A DNA stretch of 64,000 bases, taken from assembly GCF_042693015.1 (NCBI RefSeq), contig NZ_CP170544.1, forward strand, positions 3,472,001-3,536,000, read 5' to 3'. This document shows positions 9,117-16,241 of the stretch, piece after piece (positions within the stretch are counted from its first letter, which is position 1; each line of letters starts with the position of its first letter). Both the position numbers and the translations under genes were made by a program. The stretch is from Sphingomonas_E sp042693015. GTDB taxonomy: Bacteria > Pseudomonadota > Alphaproteobacteria > Sphingomonadales > Sphingomonadaceae. The notes beneath the pieces were generated by a model that worked only from the letters and a program-made list of their open reading frames with translations, ran no database searches and was not told the origin of the DNA.

Positions 9117-9688
9117 TTCTGCGCGATACCCAGTGCCTTCGCGTGCCCAGTGGTGAACACGATCTGGATGTGGAAGCCTTTGTTGCCCGAGTAATTGACC
9201 GTGATTCCCTCGAAGTCGATCCACTGCGAGCACGCCTTGTAGAGCCTGCCCACGGCGCAATTCAGAGGCTTTCCGTCGTGGCTGCGGCACCACGCCATTT
9301 GCCTTTTGAAGAAGGGGAGATCGGTCTGGTCGAACTCGTAGGTCATGACCTGAAATTGGCCCCAGACGACACGATCCTTGGGTGCGACCCATTTTTCTTC
9401 ACCGTCCACGATGACCGGGGGTGGTGGGATCGATAGCGGATTGGTGAAGTAGGTCAGCCCATGCCAAGCATCCGGGAATTGGAGCATGGTCTGGGCGAGA
9501 AGATGGTTTTTTCCCGCGACAAACTTATCCAGCGCCACCCCTAAGTAGAATTGCTGGGCAGGCTGGAAAAACTGCGGGGCAACCACTCGATTGTGAAACT
9601 CCCCCATGGAAAACTCGATTGCGTTCTTGAATTGGCGGACCTCTTTCGGCCCCAATACGACGGATGCGTATTCTAAAAAATCCTTCAT
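9117..9688 (-). pseudogene. Primase-like (AEP superfamily?) protein, C-terminus removed by IS21
   Basis: About 190 residues remain before the frame enters the IS21 right end. The stretch YSGNKGFHIQIVF near residues 166-178 resembles the sGxkGxHi motif of archaeo-eukaryotic-type primases, and YEFDQTDLPF near 117-126 could hold part of the acidic motif. This points to a replication primase from a plasmid, phage or satellite; the assignment rests on one good motif. The local base composition is clearly more AT-rich than the surrounding chromosome, consistent with transfer. The start ATG at 9688 has TAGGG upstream. Confidence 0.5.
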
Positions 9689-10197
9689 GTTCTACCCTAC
9701 ACCCATTCAGTGGATGACGGGAGATAGTTGAGGGTGGTTCCAACCGTGATCTCGCGGACATGACTCCAAGAGCATCCCGTCGCGAGCATTTTACCATGCC
9801 GGATTCGTCGCCCGCAATATTCATGGAGTGCGTGATGCGATTGGATGTGGGATTGGGTAGAAGCGGGCAAAACCCGCTCATAAGACTGGTTCCTTATATA
9901 TATATATGGGTTCTGTCCTTACGGGTGGGTTTGCCGAAAAATACACGCCCTACATTCCCATCGCATCACGCCAACCGGGACTACTTCTTCGACTTCCATT
10001 CTAGCGCAGATGTCGGCGGCATGCCCCAGCATGCCAACGCCATCAGTTTCTTGGTGAGATTCGGAGATCGATGGTCGCCGGGACACTTTCCAAAACCATG
10101 GCGGAACCCACCTCGGACTGACGGAGGCTCGTTTTCCAAAACCGGGGTGGGGACGAGTTCTGGAAATCGTTCGTAATTCAGTGGGTTGTGGAATGGG
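9689..10197. other. Non-coding stretch upstream of the primase fragment (possible origin-like features)
   Basis: I see no convincing gene. It contains a 6-bp stem hairpin (AGCGGG/CCCGCT, 9862-9878), a 13-base alternating TA tract (9895-9907) and two direct copies of TTTCCAAAACC (10087-10097 and 10133-10143, 46 bases apart). Such elements occur in replication origins next to primase genes, but they are too few to call one. A 138-codon frame across this stretch has no good start site or recognisable sequence. Confidence 0.35.
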
Positions 10198-10842
10198 TTA
10201 GGGCCGGTTGGCGAGGAAGTCGTTCATTGCACTGAAGGCGTTACTCGTAATCAGGGGGCTGGCCGGGCATGGGTCTCTGACAACCCCCGTTGCGGTAGCC
10301 GCAGGACCGAGCCGCCAGTGCTGCCCGCGATTATTGATGATGAGCCGGTCACCTTGCTTCGCCAGAGGGAACACGGCGTCCAGCAGCCATCGGCGTATAA
10401 AAATCGACGATGGAAGGCGTGGGATCATCCGCTGATTTTCTTTCTCTTGGCTGAGGCGGGGGCTGCGATAGGTGCAGGCATTGACGACCACGACCTTTCC
10501 GGGACCGATCAGGTGACCGTAGTTGGTGTCGTCATAGTAGCGCGAGACGAATGACCAATCGGCGTGCGATGGATCATCAATCCGCGCAACATAAGCCTTG
10601 ATAGCCGCTTCGTCGGAAAACTCACTGGGGGTGATGGCCGGATCATATTTGGCGTTCGCTCCAAGAATGATCACGGGGGCGGTCAGGACATGCCCGACAT
10701 ATGGACTGACCGGATAGTCGAGGTTGAAGGTGTGAGGACCAGCATCGAGCACCTTACGGTCTAACCGATGTCCCCACTGCCCTTGATCATCGACCTCCTG
10801 TTGCCCGCGCCAGAAGGTGACAATATCTTCTATGTGCATCAA
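10198..10842 (-). CDS. Hypothetical protein, 214 residues (island gene)
   Basis: I do not recognise this protein. Visible blocks include APVIILGANAKYDP near residue 54, VVVVNACTYRSPRLS near 117, and LIINNRGQHWRLG near 169. The order of a hydrophobic strand ending in G-x-N, then a strand ending in N-x-x-x-YRSP, is vaguely reminiscent of the uracil-DNA glycosylase fold, but the active-site residues are not clear enough to assert it. It lies in the accessory island between the primase fragment and divergent small genes, with its start near 10842 close to an AT-poor intergenic gap. No signal peptide or membrane segment. Confidence 0.6.
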   Translation of the reverse strand: MMHIEDIVTFWRGQQEVDDQGQWGHRLDRKVLDAGPHTFNLDYPVSPYVGHVLTAPVIILGANAKYDPAITPSEFSDEAAIKAYVARIDDPSHADWSFVSRYYDDTNYGHLIGPGKVVVVNACTYRSPRLSQEKENQRMIPRLPSSIFIRRWLLDAVFPLAKQGDRLIINNRGQHWRLGPAATATGVVRDPCPASPLITSNAFSAMNDFLANRP

Positions 10843-10983
10843 CGATCCCCCTGCGTCAGTGCGGGCCGGATGAATCGCTGCCCCCCCGGATAATGATGTC
10901 GGATGAGAGGAGGCGTGGATAGGACGGTGAAACCATCATGGAAGGCCGCCCACCATCATCAAGCTGGCGACCTAAATATCGGT

Positions 10984-11325
10984 ATGCCGACACCGATCTC
11001 CCTCACTGACTGTCCCAGCCTTATCGACCTCATGCTGACCGCCGACGAACTTGGTCCGAGCTTCACGGTCAGGGGCGTGCCGTGTTCGGTGGGAAACATT
11101 GGGGATCACGCCTGCCTCGAAGCCGTTACGGAAGATTTTGGCCTGAGGGTGATTTTCCCCGGATGGTATGCCGGAGAACATGGGCGGCCCGCCTACATCA
11201 TAATCGTGGGCGAACCTCACCTATGCCTCCAATGGCTCCCCATGGATCCCGCCGACAAAAACACACTGATCCAGCGCCTATCGCTCAACGCAACCGACAG
11301 GATGCTCGCCACATTGGCGGTTTGA
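10984..11325 (+). CDS. Hypothetical protein, 113 residues (island gene)
   Basis: Not recognised. The frame is open from 10903, but the ATG at 10984 (MPTPISLTD) is the more plausible start; the upstream part looks non-coding. It contains a mix of strands and helices (SFTVRGVPCSVGNIG; GRPAYIIIVGEPHLCLQWL) with no membrane segment. It is a soluble cytoplasmic protein by appearance, oriented away from the 10.2 kb gene and followed by the C39-like gene after 119 bases. Confidence 0.5.
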   Translation: MPTPISLTDCPSLIDLMLTADELGPSFTVRGVPCSVGNIGDHACLEAVTEDFGLRVIFPGWYAGEHGRPAYIIIVGEPHLCLQWLPMDPADKNTLIQRLSLNATDRMLATLAV

Positions 11326-11444
11326 TCGTCATCTCCTGCCCCACTTGGGTAACCCTATCCGGCACACCGGCTGAGACACGATCCGCGTCTCATATGGATC
11401 GTTTTTCTTGACGAAACAGCGATCTGTGAGAGGGTCTAAGAGCC

Positions 11445-11876
11445 ATGCGAGACACAGAAGACGCGATGCGGTTGGTTACGCAGAAGGATGAGGAGGGATG
11501 TGGCATCGCCTGCGTGGCGATGTTGGCGGGCACCACCTATGCGGTTGTGGCGAAGACCTATCGCCGGGTGTGCGGCAAAAAGCCCGGCGACAAGGTGGAG
11601 GGCACGGCGCTTTCGGAACTCAAGGAGATCATGCGCCAACATGGCGTGCAGATCGAGGGCCGAGGCCGCTGGATCGGCAGGCGCAGGCCGGATGAACTCG
11701 ATCTCGATTGCCCGGCCCTCATCAAGATGAATCCCCGGCAGGAAGGGGAGAGGTGGCATTGGGCGATTTGGGATCATCGTGGTCGCACGCTCCTCGATCC
11801 AAAGGTGCCTGCCTACAAGCGTCAGAAGTTCATCTCCTACTGGCGGCTTCGGTTGGCCCCAGAGCAAGGAGCATGA
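11445..11876 (+). CDS. C39-like papain-fold protein
   Basis: A 143-residue protein with the hallmark of C39-type cysteine peptidases: VTQKDEEGCGIACVAMLAG, where Cys19 is the expected nucleophile, and WHWAIWDHRGRTLLDP with the histidine and downstream aspartate of the catalytic triad. It has no membrane or ABC domain, so it is a stand-alone domain as often found in phages and mobile elements, where the substrate is usually unknown. An ATG seven codons later (11466) is an alternative start. Its stop lies 29 bases before the recombinase start. Confidence 0.65.
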   Translation: MRDTEDAMRLVTQKDEEGCGIACVAMLAGTTYAVVAKTYRRVCGKKPGDKVEGTALSELKEIMRQHGVQIEGRGRWIGRRRPDELDLDCPALIKMNPRQEGERWHWAIWDHRGRTLLDPKVPAYKRQKFISYWRLRLAPEQGA

Positions 11877-11905
11877 TGATCACGGCCACTGGACAAGGAG
11901 CACCG

Positions 11906-12460
11906 ATGGGCAAGACGCTGGGCTACGCGCGGATCAGTTCGGATCAGGGGCAGGATATCGCCTCTCAGAAGGCGATGTTGGAGAAGCTGGGCGCGGTAGT
12001 GGTGTTCGTCGATGTCGGCAATGGATCGTCGCTCGACGGTCGTGACCAGTTGGAAGCCGCCATTCGCTTGCTCGATGAAGGCGACACCTTGCTGGCCCTC
12101 CATCCTGACCGTCTTGCCCGCGATACCGCCGACCTGCTGACCATCGCCAAACGGGTGATCGAGAAGAAGGCGGTGCTGCGGATCAACGATCCCACCATCA
12201 TACTCGACGGCACCGATATCATGGCCGAGGTGATGCTGACCGTTTTCGGGTTGGTGGGGATGATGGAGAAGCACTTCATCAAGGCGAGGCAGCGCCGGGG
12301 CATTGAGGCTGCGAAGTTGAAGGGGGTCTATAGGGGCCGTCCGGTGACGATCAGCTCGGACGCTGTGAAGGAACTTCGCCAGCAGGGTCTCGGCGCAACT
12401 GAGATCGCCAAGCGTCTCAAGATCGGCCGCGCATCGGTCTATCGGGCCTTGTCGGCGTGA
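11906..12460 (+). CDS. Serine recombinase (resolvase/invertase family)
   Basis: A small serine recombinase of 184 residues that would resolve or invert DNA at short sites. The N-terminal catalytic motif is LGYARISSDQGQDIASQ, with the nucleophile serine at 11 or 12; HPDRLARDTADLL gives the conserved D-R-L-x-R. The long dimer helix follows and a C-terminal helix-turn-helix (GATEIAKRLKIGRASVYRAL, about 160-180) ends the protein. The ATG at 11906 has AAGGAG upstream. An ATG at 11873 overlapping the previous stop would add 11 residues. Confidence 0.9.
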   Translation: MGKTLGYARISSDQGQDIASQKAMLEKLGAVVVFVDVGNGSSLDGRDQLEAAIRLLDEGDTLLALHPDRLARDTADLLTIAKRVIEKKAVLRINDPTIILDGTDIMAEVMLTVFGLVGMMEKHFIKARQRRGIEAAKLKGVYRGRPVTISSDAVKELRQQGLGATEIAKRLKIGRASVYRALSA

Positions 12461-12546
12461 GCATGTGGTTGCCCGCGGTGCAGCAATCAGGCGATGGCCT
12501 CAGGATCAGGGGCGTAGGCGGGTAACAGACATCTCATGGAGACCTG

Positions 12547-12693
12547 ATGCTCGACCTCGCCACTACGCTTGCCATCATAGCCGCTAGCGTCACCATCATC
12601 GGGGCGCTTGGGATTATCGTGGCGATGTCCCGCACCCCGGAACACCGAAGCCGCCGACCACCCAGTCAGCACCTTGATCCTCGGCGTAGATAG
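12547..12693 (+). CDS. Possible 48-residue membrane protein
   Basis: A short frame beginning MLDLATTLAIIAASVTIIG has one strongly hydrophobic helix (residues 4-27) and an arginine-rich tail, the layout of a type I or tail-in small inner-membrane protein. GGAG sits six bases before the ATG. It lies between the recombinase and the next small gene on the same strand. No homologue is known to me; the ribosome site and hydrophobic pattern are the only support. Confidence 0.45.
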   Translation: MLDLATTLAIIAASVTIIGALGIIVAMSRTPEHRSRRPPSQHLDPRRR

Positions 12694-12833
12694 AGCCAGC
12701 CATGTTCAAGACCTGCCCACCTACAGTCCCGGCATGAAGCAATGGGCCTCAATGGGCACCACGACAACCGCCGAAGTCCGGTATAATCACCGGCAGTAAT
12801 CGCTGAAAATCGTGAACCACCATGAGGGGATAC

Positions 12834-13103
12834 ATGAAAAAACCTGATCTCTCGGGCGTCAAGGCAAGTGTCGAGAACGGACTGGCCGTCGCCAAGGAAC
12901 GCGCCGAACCGGCAGCCAAGCAGGTTTATGAAACAGGCCGCTCAGCCCTTCGAACCAAAGCCGGGAAGAGACTGGCAACCGGCGCTGTAGCAGGCGGCGC
13001 AATCGGCTTCGCCCTTCCTCTGCTGAGCATCGCCACAGGAGCTGCCCTCGGCGCTGGGGTAGTGCTCCTCATCAAAACCTTGCAGGATCGGGACACTGAA
13101 TAG
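12834..13103 (+). CDS. Small protein with C-terminal glycine-rich membrane segment
   Basis: 89 residues from the ATG at 12834, which is preceded by GAGGGG; an ATG at 12822 is less likely. The N-terminal half is a charged amphipathic helix (VKASVENGLAVAKERAEPA) and the C-terminal half is a glycine/alanine-rich hydrophobic stretch (ATGAVAGGAIGFALPLLSIA) ending in a short charged tail. Such proteins are inner-membrane associated. The function is unknown. It runs in the same direction as a set of short island genes spaced 10-30 bases apart. Confidence 0.6.
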   Translation: MKKPDLSGVKASVENGLAVAKERAEPAAKQVYETGRSALRTKAGKRLATGAVAGGAIGFALPLLSIATGAALGAGVVLLIKTLQDRDTE

Positions 13104-13124
13104 CACCGAGCTACGGAGCGAAGA

Positions 13125-13286
13125 ATGGGACTGTTCGACCGTAACGGGAATGATCGGACCAAGGATGGCCCGAAGGTGAAGAATGGGCCGAACAAAGGGC
13201 TGACCCGCGCGAAGAATGCCGATGGTCGCTGGCGCGGAAAACGCGACGACGCAGGGAAGCCCCGAAAAGACCCCTCGGAATCGTAA
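13125..13286 (+). CDS. Small basic hydrophilic protein, 53 residues
   Basis: The frame begins MGLFDRNGNDRTKDGPKV and is dominated by Lys, Arg, Gly, Asn and Asp, with no hydrophobic core, so it is probably unstructured or nucleic-acid binding. GGAGCGAAG precedes the ATG, 21 bases after the previous stop, and it ends 10 bases before the next GTG start. The tight spacing suggests one operon with its neighbours. No family recognised. Confidence 0.5.
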   Translation: MGLFDRNGNDRTKDGPKVKNGPNKGLTRAKNADGRWRGKRDDAGKPRKDPSES

Positions 13287-13296
13287 GGAGCGATGC

Positions 13297-13560
13297 GTGC
13301 CAGACCGTGATCCCGAGATCATCGACTCCGATCTCTCCCGCACCGTCACCCGCCATGGCATCACCGTAACGGTCCACATCTATCGGCTCAAACACGATCC
13401 GAAATGGACGCTCGAAGTCGTGAATGAAATCGGCACATCGACGGTCTGGGACGATCCGTTCGAAACCGAACAAGCCGCGCTCGACGCGTTTGAAACGGCC
13501 CTCGCCGAAGAGGGAGTCGAGACCTTCCTTGACGGGAGCGATGCCGAGACCCTGCACTGA
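13297..13560 (+). CDS. Hypothetical protein, 87 residues
   Basis: I set the start at the GTG at 13297 because AAGGAG lies 6 bases upstream and overlaps the preceding stop; the longer open frame from 13216 overlaps the previous small gene. The protein has a compact beta-beta-alpha look: TVTRHGITVTVHIYRLKHD, then WTLEVVNEIGTSTVWDDPF, then an acidic helix EQAALDAFETALAEEGVETF. It is a soluble protein found in accessory DNA. Its role is unknown. Confidence 0.6.
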   Translation: MPDRDPEIIDSDLSRTVTRHGITVTVHIYRLKHDPKWTLEVVNEIGTSTVWDDPFETEQAALDAFETALAEEGVETFLDGSDAETLH

Positions 13561-13574
13561 TCCGAGGATCGTTC

Positions 13575-14333
13575 ATGCCCCTTCAAAACCGTGTCGATCC
13601 GCTCAACAATATCGTCGCCAACGACTCTCGCGGCATGCTCATGGGCAATCGCGGATGCCTCCACGATGACCAGAAGCAGATCGCTGGAAAACGATGGACC
13701 ACGCATAGCTGGGTCACCTGTGCCCTGAGCTTCAATGGTCGGAAACGCGAGCTCATGGCTCCCCGCAATTATACCGAACTCTTCTTCCTCGACGAAGCCA
13801 CCGCATTAGCGGCCGGTCATAGGCCGTGTTGGGAATGCCGTCGAAACAACTACACCGCGTTCATCTCGGCGTCGAAACAAGCGCACAAACTGCCCATGGA
13901 TGAGAAGCTCACCGTGAAGGAAATCGACAAGGTGATGCATCGAGACCGCACCACGGCCATCGCAGATCGCGCCCCCATCCTTGGTAATGATTTGCCCGAT
14001 GCGGCAATGGTTATCGACGGTGAGAAGCGTATCTGGGTCCGATGGCAAGGAGCCTTCTACCAATGGTCCTTCGAAGGTTATGGCACAGTCCAAGACCAGT
14101 TTGACGGCCCCGTCAAACTGGTCACGCCGAACAGCACCATGCGCGTTCTTCGCCATGGCTATCGCGCCGGAATGCACCCGACTCTCTGCCCGCCCGTTTT
14201 AGGTCCCACTCCGGAACCCGCTAAACCCGTGCGAAGCGCAATAATTCGTAAGATCCAATGCTTACGATGGCAATTACTGACCGCGCCCGTTACACACCAA
14301 AGCCGCCTGCCACCGCTATCCGCTGACCTGTGA
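13575..14333 (+). CDS. Conserved hypothetical protein with Ada-like Cys motif
   Basis: 252 residues. The central block YTELFFLDEATALAAGHRPCWECRR (written here only as positions about 67-91) contains a C-x-x-C pair that resembles the metal-binding finger of Ada-type proteins. I recall this family as a conserved hypothetical in alphaproteobacteria, often 180-240 residues long. A role in DNA or nucleotide chemistry is conceivable but unproven. The last ~40 residues are proline-rich and overlap the convergent SDR gene by 44 bases, so the true protein may depend on a short tail. It starts 14 bases after the previous stop. Confidence 0.6.
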   Translation: MPLQNRVDPLNNIVANDSRGMLMGNRGCLHDDQKQIAGKRWTTHSWVTCALSFNGRKRELMAPRNYTELFFLDEATALAAGHRPCWECRRNNYTAFISASKQAHKLPMDEKLTVKEIDKVMHRDRTTAIADRAPILGNDLPDAAMVIDGEKRIWVRWQGAFYQWSFEGYGTVQDQFDGPVKLVTPNSTMRVLRHGYRAGMHPTLCPPVLGPTPEPAKPVRSAIIRKIQCLRWQLLTAPVTHQSRLPPLSADL

Positions 14334-15063
14334 CGTAGCCCGCCTGGTTCGAAGCGAGGAAGACGGCTGCGTGGCCGATTTCCTCTGGCTGCCCCCATCG
14401 CTTCAAGCACAAGAGTTTCTGAACGTCCCTCGTCCACGCCTCGTCGAAGACCCCTGCCGCCGTCAGTTCTTTGAACATGCCGGCCTCGATCACGCCGACC
14501 AGCACGGAATTGGCACGGATGCCGTTGACGCCTTCTTCCTTCGCTATCCCACGGACGAGTGCCTCGATCGCACCCTTTGGTGCAACGGAAAGCACGTCCT
14601 TTTGCGGCCACCACAAGTCACCAGCCGAACCGAGATTGACATAGGATCCACCCCCGGAGCGACGAAGTTCCGGGAGGGTCGCCTTCACGACATTGAAGAA
14701 GCCGTTGACGTCCTGCTCGACAGCTTCGTTCCACTGGTCGTGGGTCACGTCGGCGATATCGACCTGCGCCGTCAGCATGGCAGCGGCGTAGACGACGGTG
14801 TGGATGCGACCATGCGCGGCTCTGACATCTTCGACGAGCTTATCAATTGTCGCCCGTTCACCAGTTGTGACGCGGTGACTGGTTACGTTGCCGCCCAATT
14901 CAGTGATGGCTGCCTCCACCTGATCGGCTTTCTCTTTACGGCGCCGATAAGTGATCGCGACCGGGGAACCCGCTTTCGCGAATTCCTGGGCGACGACACC
15001 GCCGATACCCCCGCTGCCGCCAATGATGAGAGCGCACCCATCGGGAAATCTCCTGCCGGTCAT
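14290..15063 (-). CDS. SDR-family protein lacking the catalytic tyrosine
   Basis: A classical-size (257 residue) short-chain dehydrogenase/reductase. The cofactor motif is present as LIIGGSGGIGGVVA at about residues 12-25. The usual Y-x-x-x-K is S-V-A-P-K (LSVAPKGAIEALVRGIA), so serine replaces the proton-relay tyrosine, and the NNAG motif reads YAAAM. The serine of the triad may be kept in VNLGSAG. The enzyme may be inactive, altered, or a binding protein. The start ATG at 15063 has GGAGG five bases upstream. The gene lies beside the first HTH regulator of the sulfotransferase cluster, on the same strand. Confidence 0.85.
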   Translation of the reverse strand: MTGRRFPDGCALIIGGSGGIGGVVAQEFAKAGSPVAITYRRRKEKADQVEAAITELGGNVTSHRVTTGERATIDKLVEDVRAAHGRIHTVVYAAAMLTAQVDIADVTHDQWNEAVEQDVNGFFNVVKATLPELRRSGGGSYVNLGSAGDLWWPQKDVLSVAPKGAIEALVRGIAKEEGVNGIRANSVLVGVIEAGMFKELTAAGVFDEAWTRDVQKLLCLKRWGQPEEIGHAAVFLASNQAGYVTGQRIAVAGGFGV

Positions 15064-15210
15064 TGGTCCTCCGCTTTCACAAGCCATGTTTCGAAGCTGT
15101 GATTTGTCAGGCTCGCAGGATCACGCCAAGCGACACGCGTGACCGCCCGCGCGCCTAATTTTGGAGGGCCATCGAACGGATGGTGCAGGGGACGCATATC
15201 GGCCCACCGA

Positions 15211-15966
15211 TCATAGCGACGGGTCCTGGCCCCTCAGATCGGCGGGCTCGACGGGCCTGATCGCCATCAGCACCGCATACCAGACATCACCTTGCCGATG
15301 CACCGTCCGGGCTTCCTCGCCCAATTCCATGACCGCGGCGGAGAATTCGGTGACGATGGCCTTCAATCTTGCGGCTTCCGATCGCGAAAGTTTTATGGTC
15401 TTGAGGTCCCACATGGCGGACGGCTGCGAGTAATCCATCTCGGCAAAGCCCTGCTTTACGACCTTGTCGAAAGCGCGGCGCACCGGTCCGTCGGGCCGCC
15501 ATTCGATCACCTTGCGCGTAAGGAGCTTGACGCGATTGCCCGGCAGTAGGTCGATAAGCCGCAAGCGGTCCAGAAAGACGAGGCACTGGATAAACTCCGG
15601 CTCGTCCAGCTCGAATTCTCTCCTGATGTCCTCAGGCGGCCAGCCATATCTCAGCATCCGGAAAACGAAGGCGTTGAATAGATTTTCCGACAGAATGCGC
15701 TCCTGCTCGTCGGTAAGGACCGCCGGCCGAGGATCGACCTCCTGCTCGGCGAGCCGGGTAAGCTCGGAGAGCGATAGATCGACCAACTCGCCAAAGCGCT
15801 GAAGAACCTCGATCGTCATGCCGTGACCGGCCAGGTAACGCTTGACGGTTCGCTCTCCGACGCCAAGCTCGCGCGCGACGTCGGCATATCTTAGCCCCTT
15901 CGCCCGCAGCAGGTTTTTGAGCATCTCCATGATCCGAGGGACTTGGTCTGTCGTGCGCTCTTGCAT
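15211..15966 (-). CDS. HTH (XRE-type) transcriptional regulator, paralogue 1
   Basis: 251 residues from the ATG at 15966 (a TTG at 15984 is possible). An XRE/Cro helix-turn-helix occupies about residues 17-50 (LRYADVARELGVGERTVKRYL). The remainder, about 190 residues, has no known ligand domain but is shared with the regulator at 25161-25916, which is exactly the same length. Shared blocks include FVFxMLRYGWxPxxxRRE, a GPVRRxFD segment and xxSMWxLxTxKLS. It is divergent from TonB receptor gene 16242-18539, so it probably controls that promoter and its own. Confidence 0.85.
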   Translation of the reverse strand: MQERTTDQVPRIMEMLKNLLRAKGLRYADVARELGVGERTVKRYLAGHGMTIEVLQRFGELVDLSLSELTRLAEQEVDPRPAVLTDEQERILSENLFNAFVFRMLRYGWPPEDIRREFELDEPEFIQCLVFLDRLRLIDLLPGNRVKLLTRKVIEWRPDGPVRRAFDKVVKQGFAEMDYSQPSAMWDLKTIKLSRSEAARLKAIVTEFSAAVMELGEEARTVHRQGDVWYAVLMAIRPVEPADLRGQDPSL

Positions 15967-16241
15967 GGCAGGAGACTGACGCAACGAAAACGGCGTCGCA
16001 AGCGGTGCTGGCTACGCCGAAGGGCCACAAATTGCCGGTCCCAGCGTCACGACATGGCCCTTCCCAGATTTTCCCCGCCGGTGCGTCCTGCTCGCTTGCG
16101 AGCCCCCACCCTTCTGTGCAGCCTGATTTCCACGCAATTTCACACATGAAGCGGGGCCGGGACAGGCTGGCGGGCTCCGCCAAAGCGGCGTGGATCAAAG
16201 GCAGCAAATGCCTTGCTTTCATTGTCCGGGGGAGGAGAGGA
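15967..16241. promoter_or_regulatory. Divergent promoter region between regulator 1 and TonB receptor 1
   Basis: 275 non-coding bases separate the two start codons, so both promoters must lie here. The 10-mer CTGACGCAAC at 15976-15985 is found, inverted, in the promoter region of the second TonB receptor (24943-24952). I see no other strong dyad and no clear -35/-10 pair. Confidence 0.45.

Noticed and set aside
9895..9907. Alternating TA tract considered as a microsatellite or CRISPR leader
   Set aside because: Only 13 bases and no direct-repeat array nearby. No CRISPR array was seen anywhere in the window.
9760..10176. 138-codon plus-strand frame in the island gap
   Set aside because: No ribosome site, crosses a TA tract, and has no protein-like pattern.
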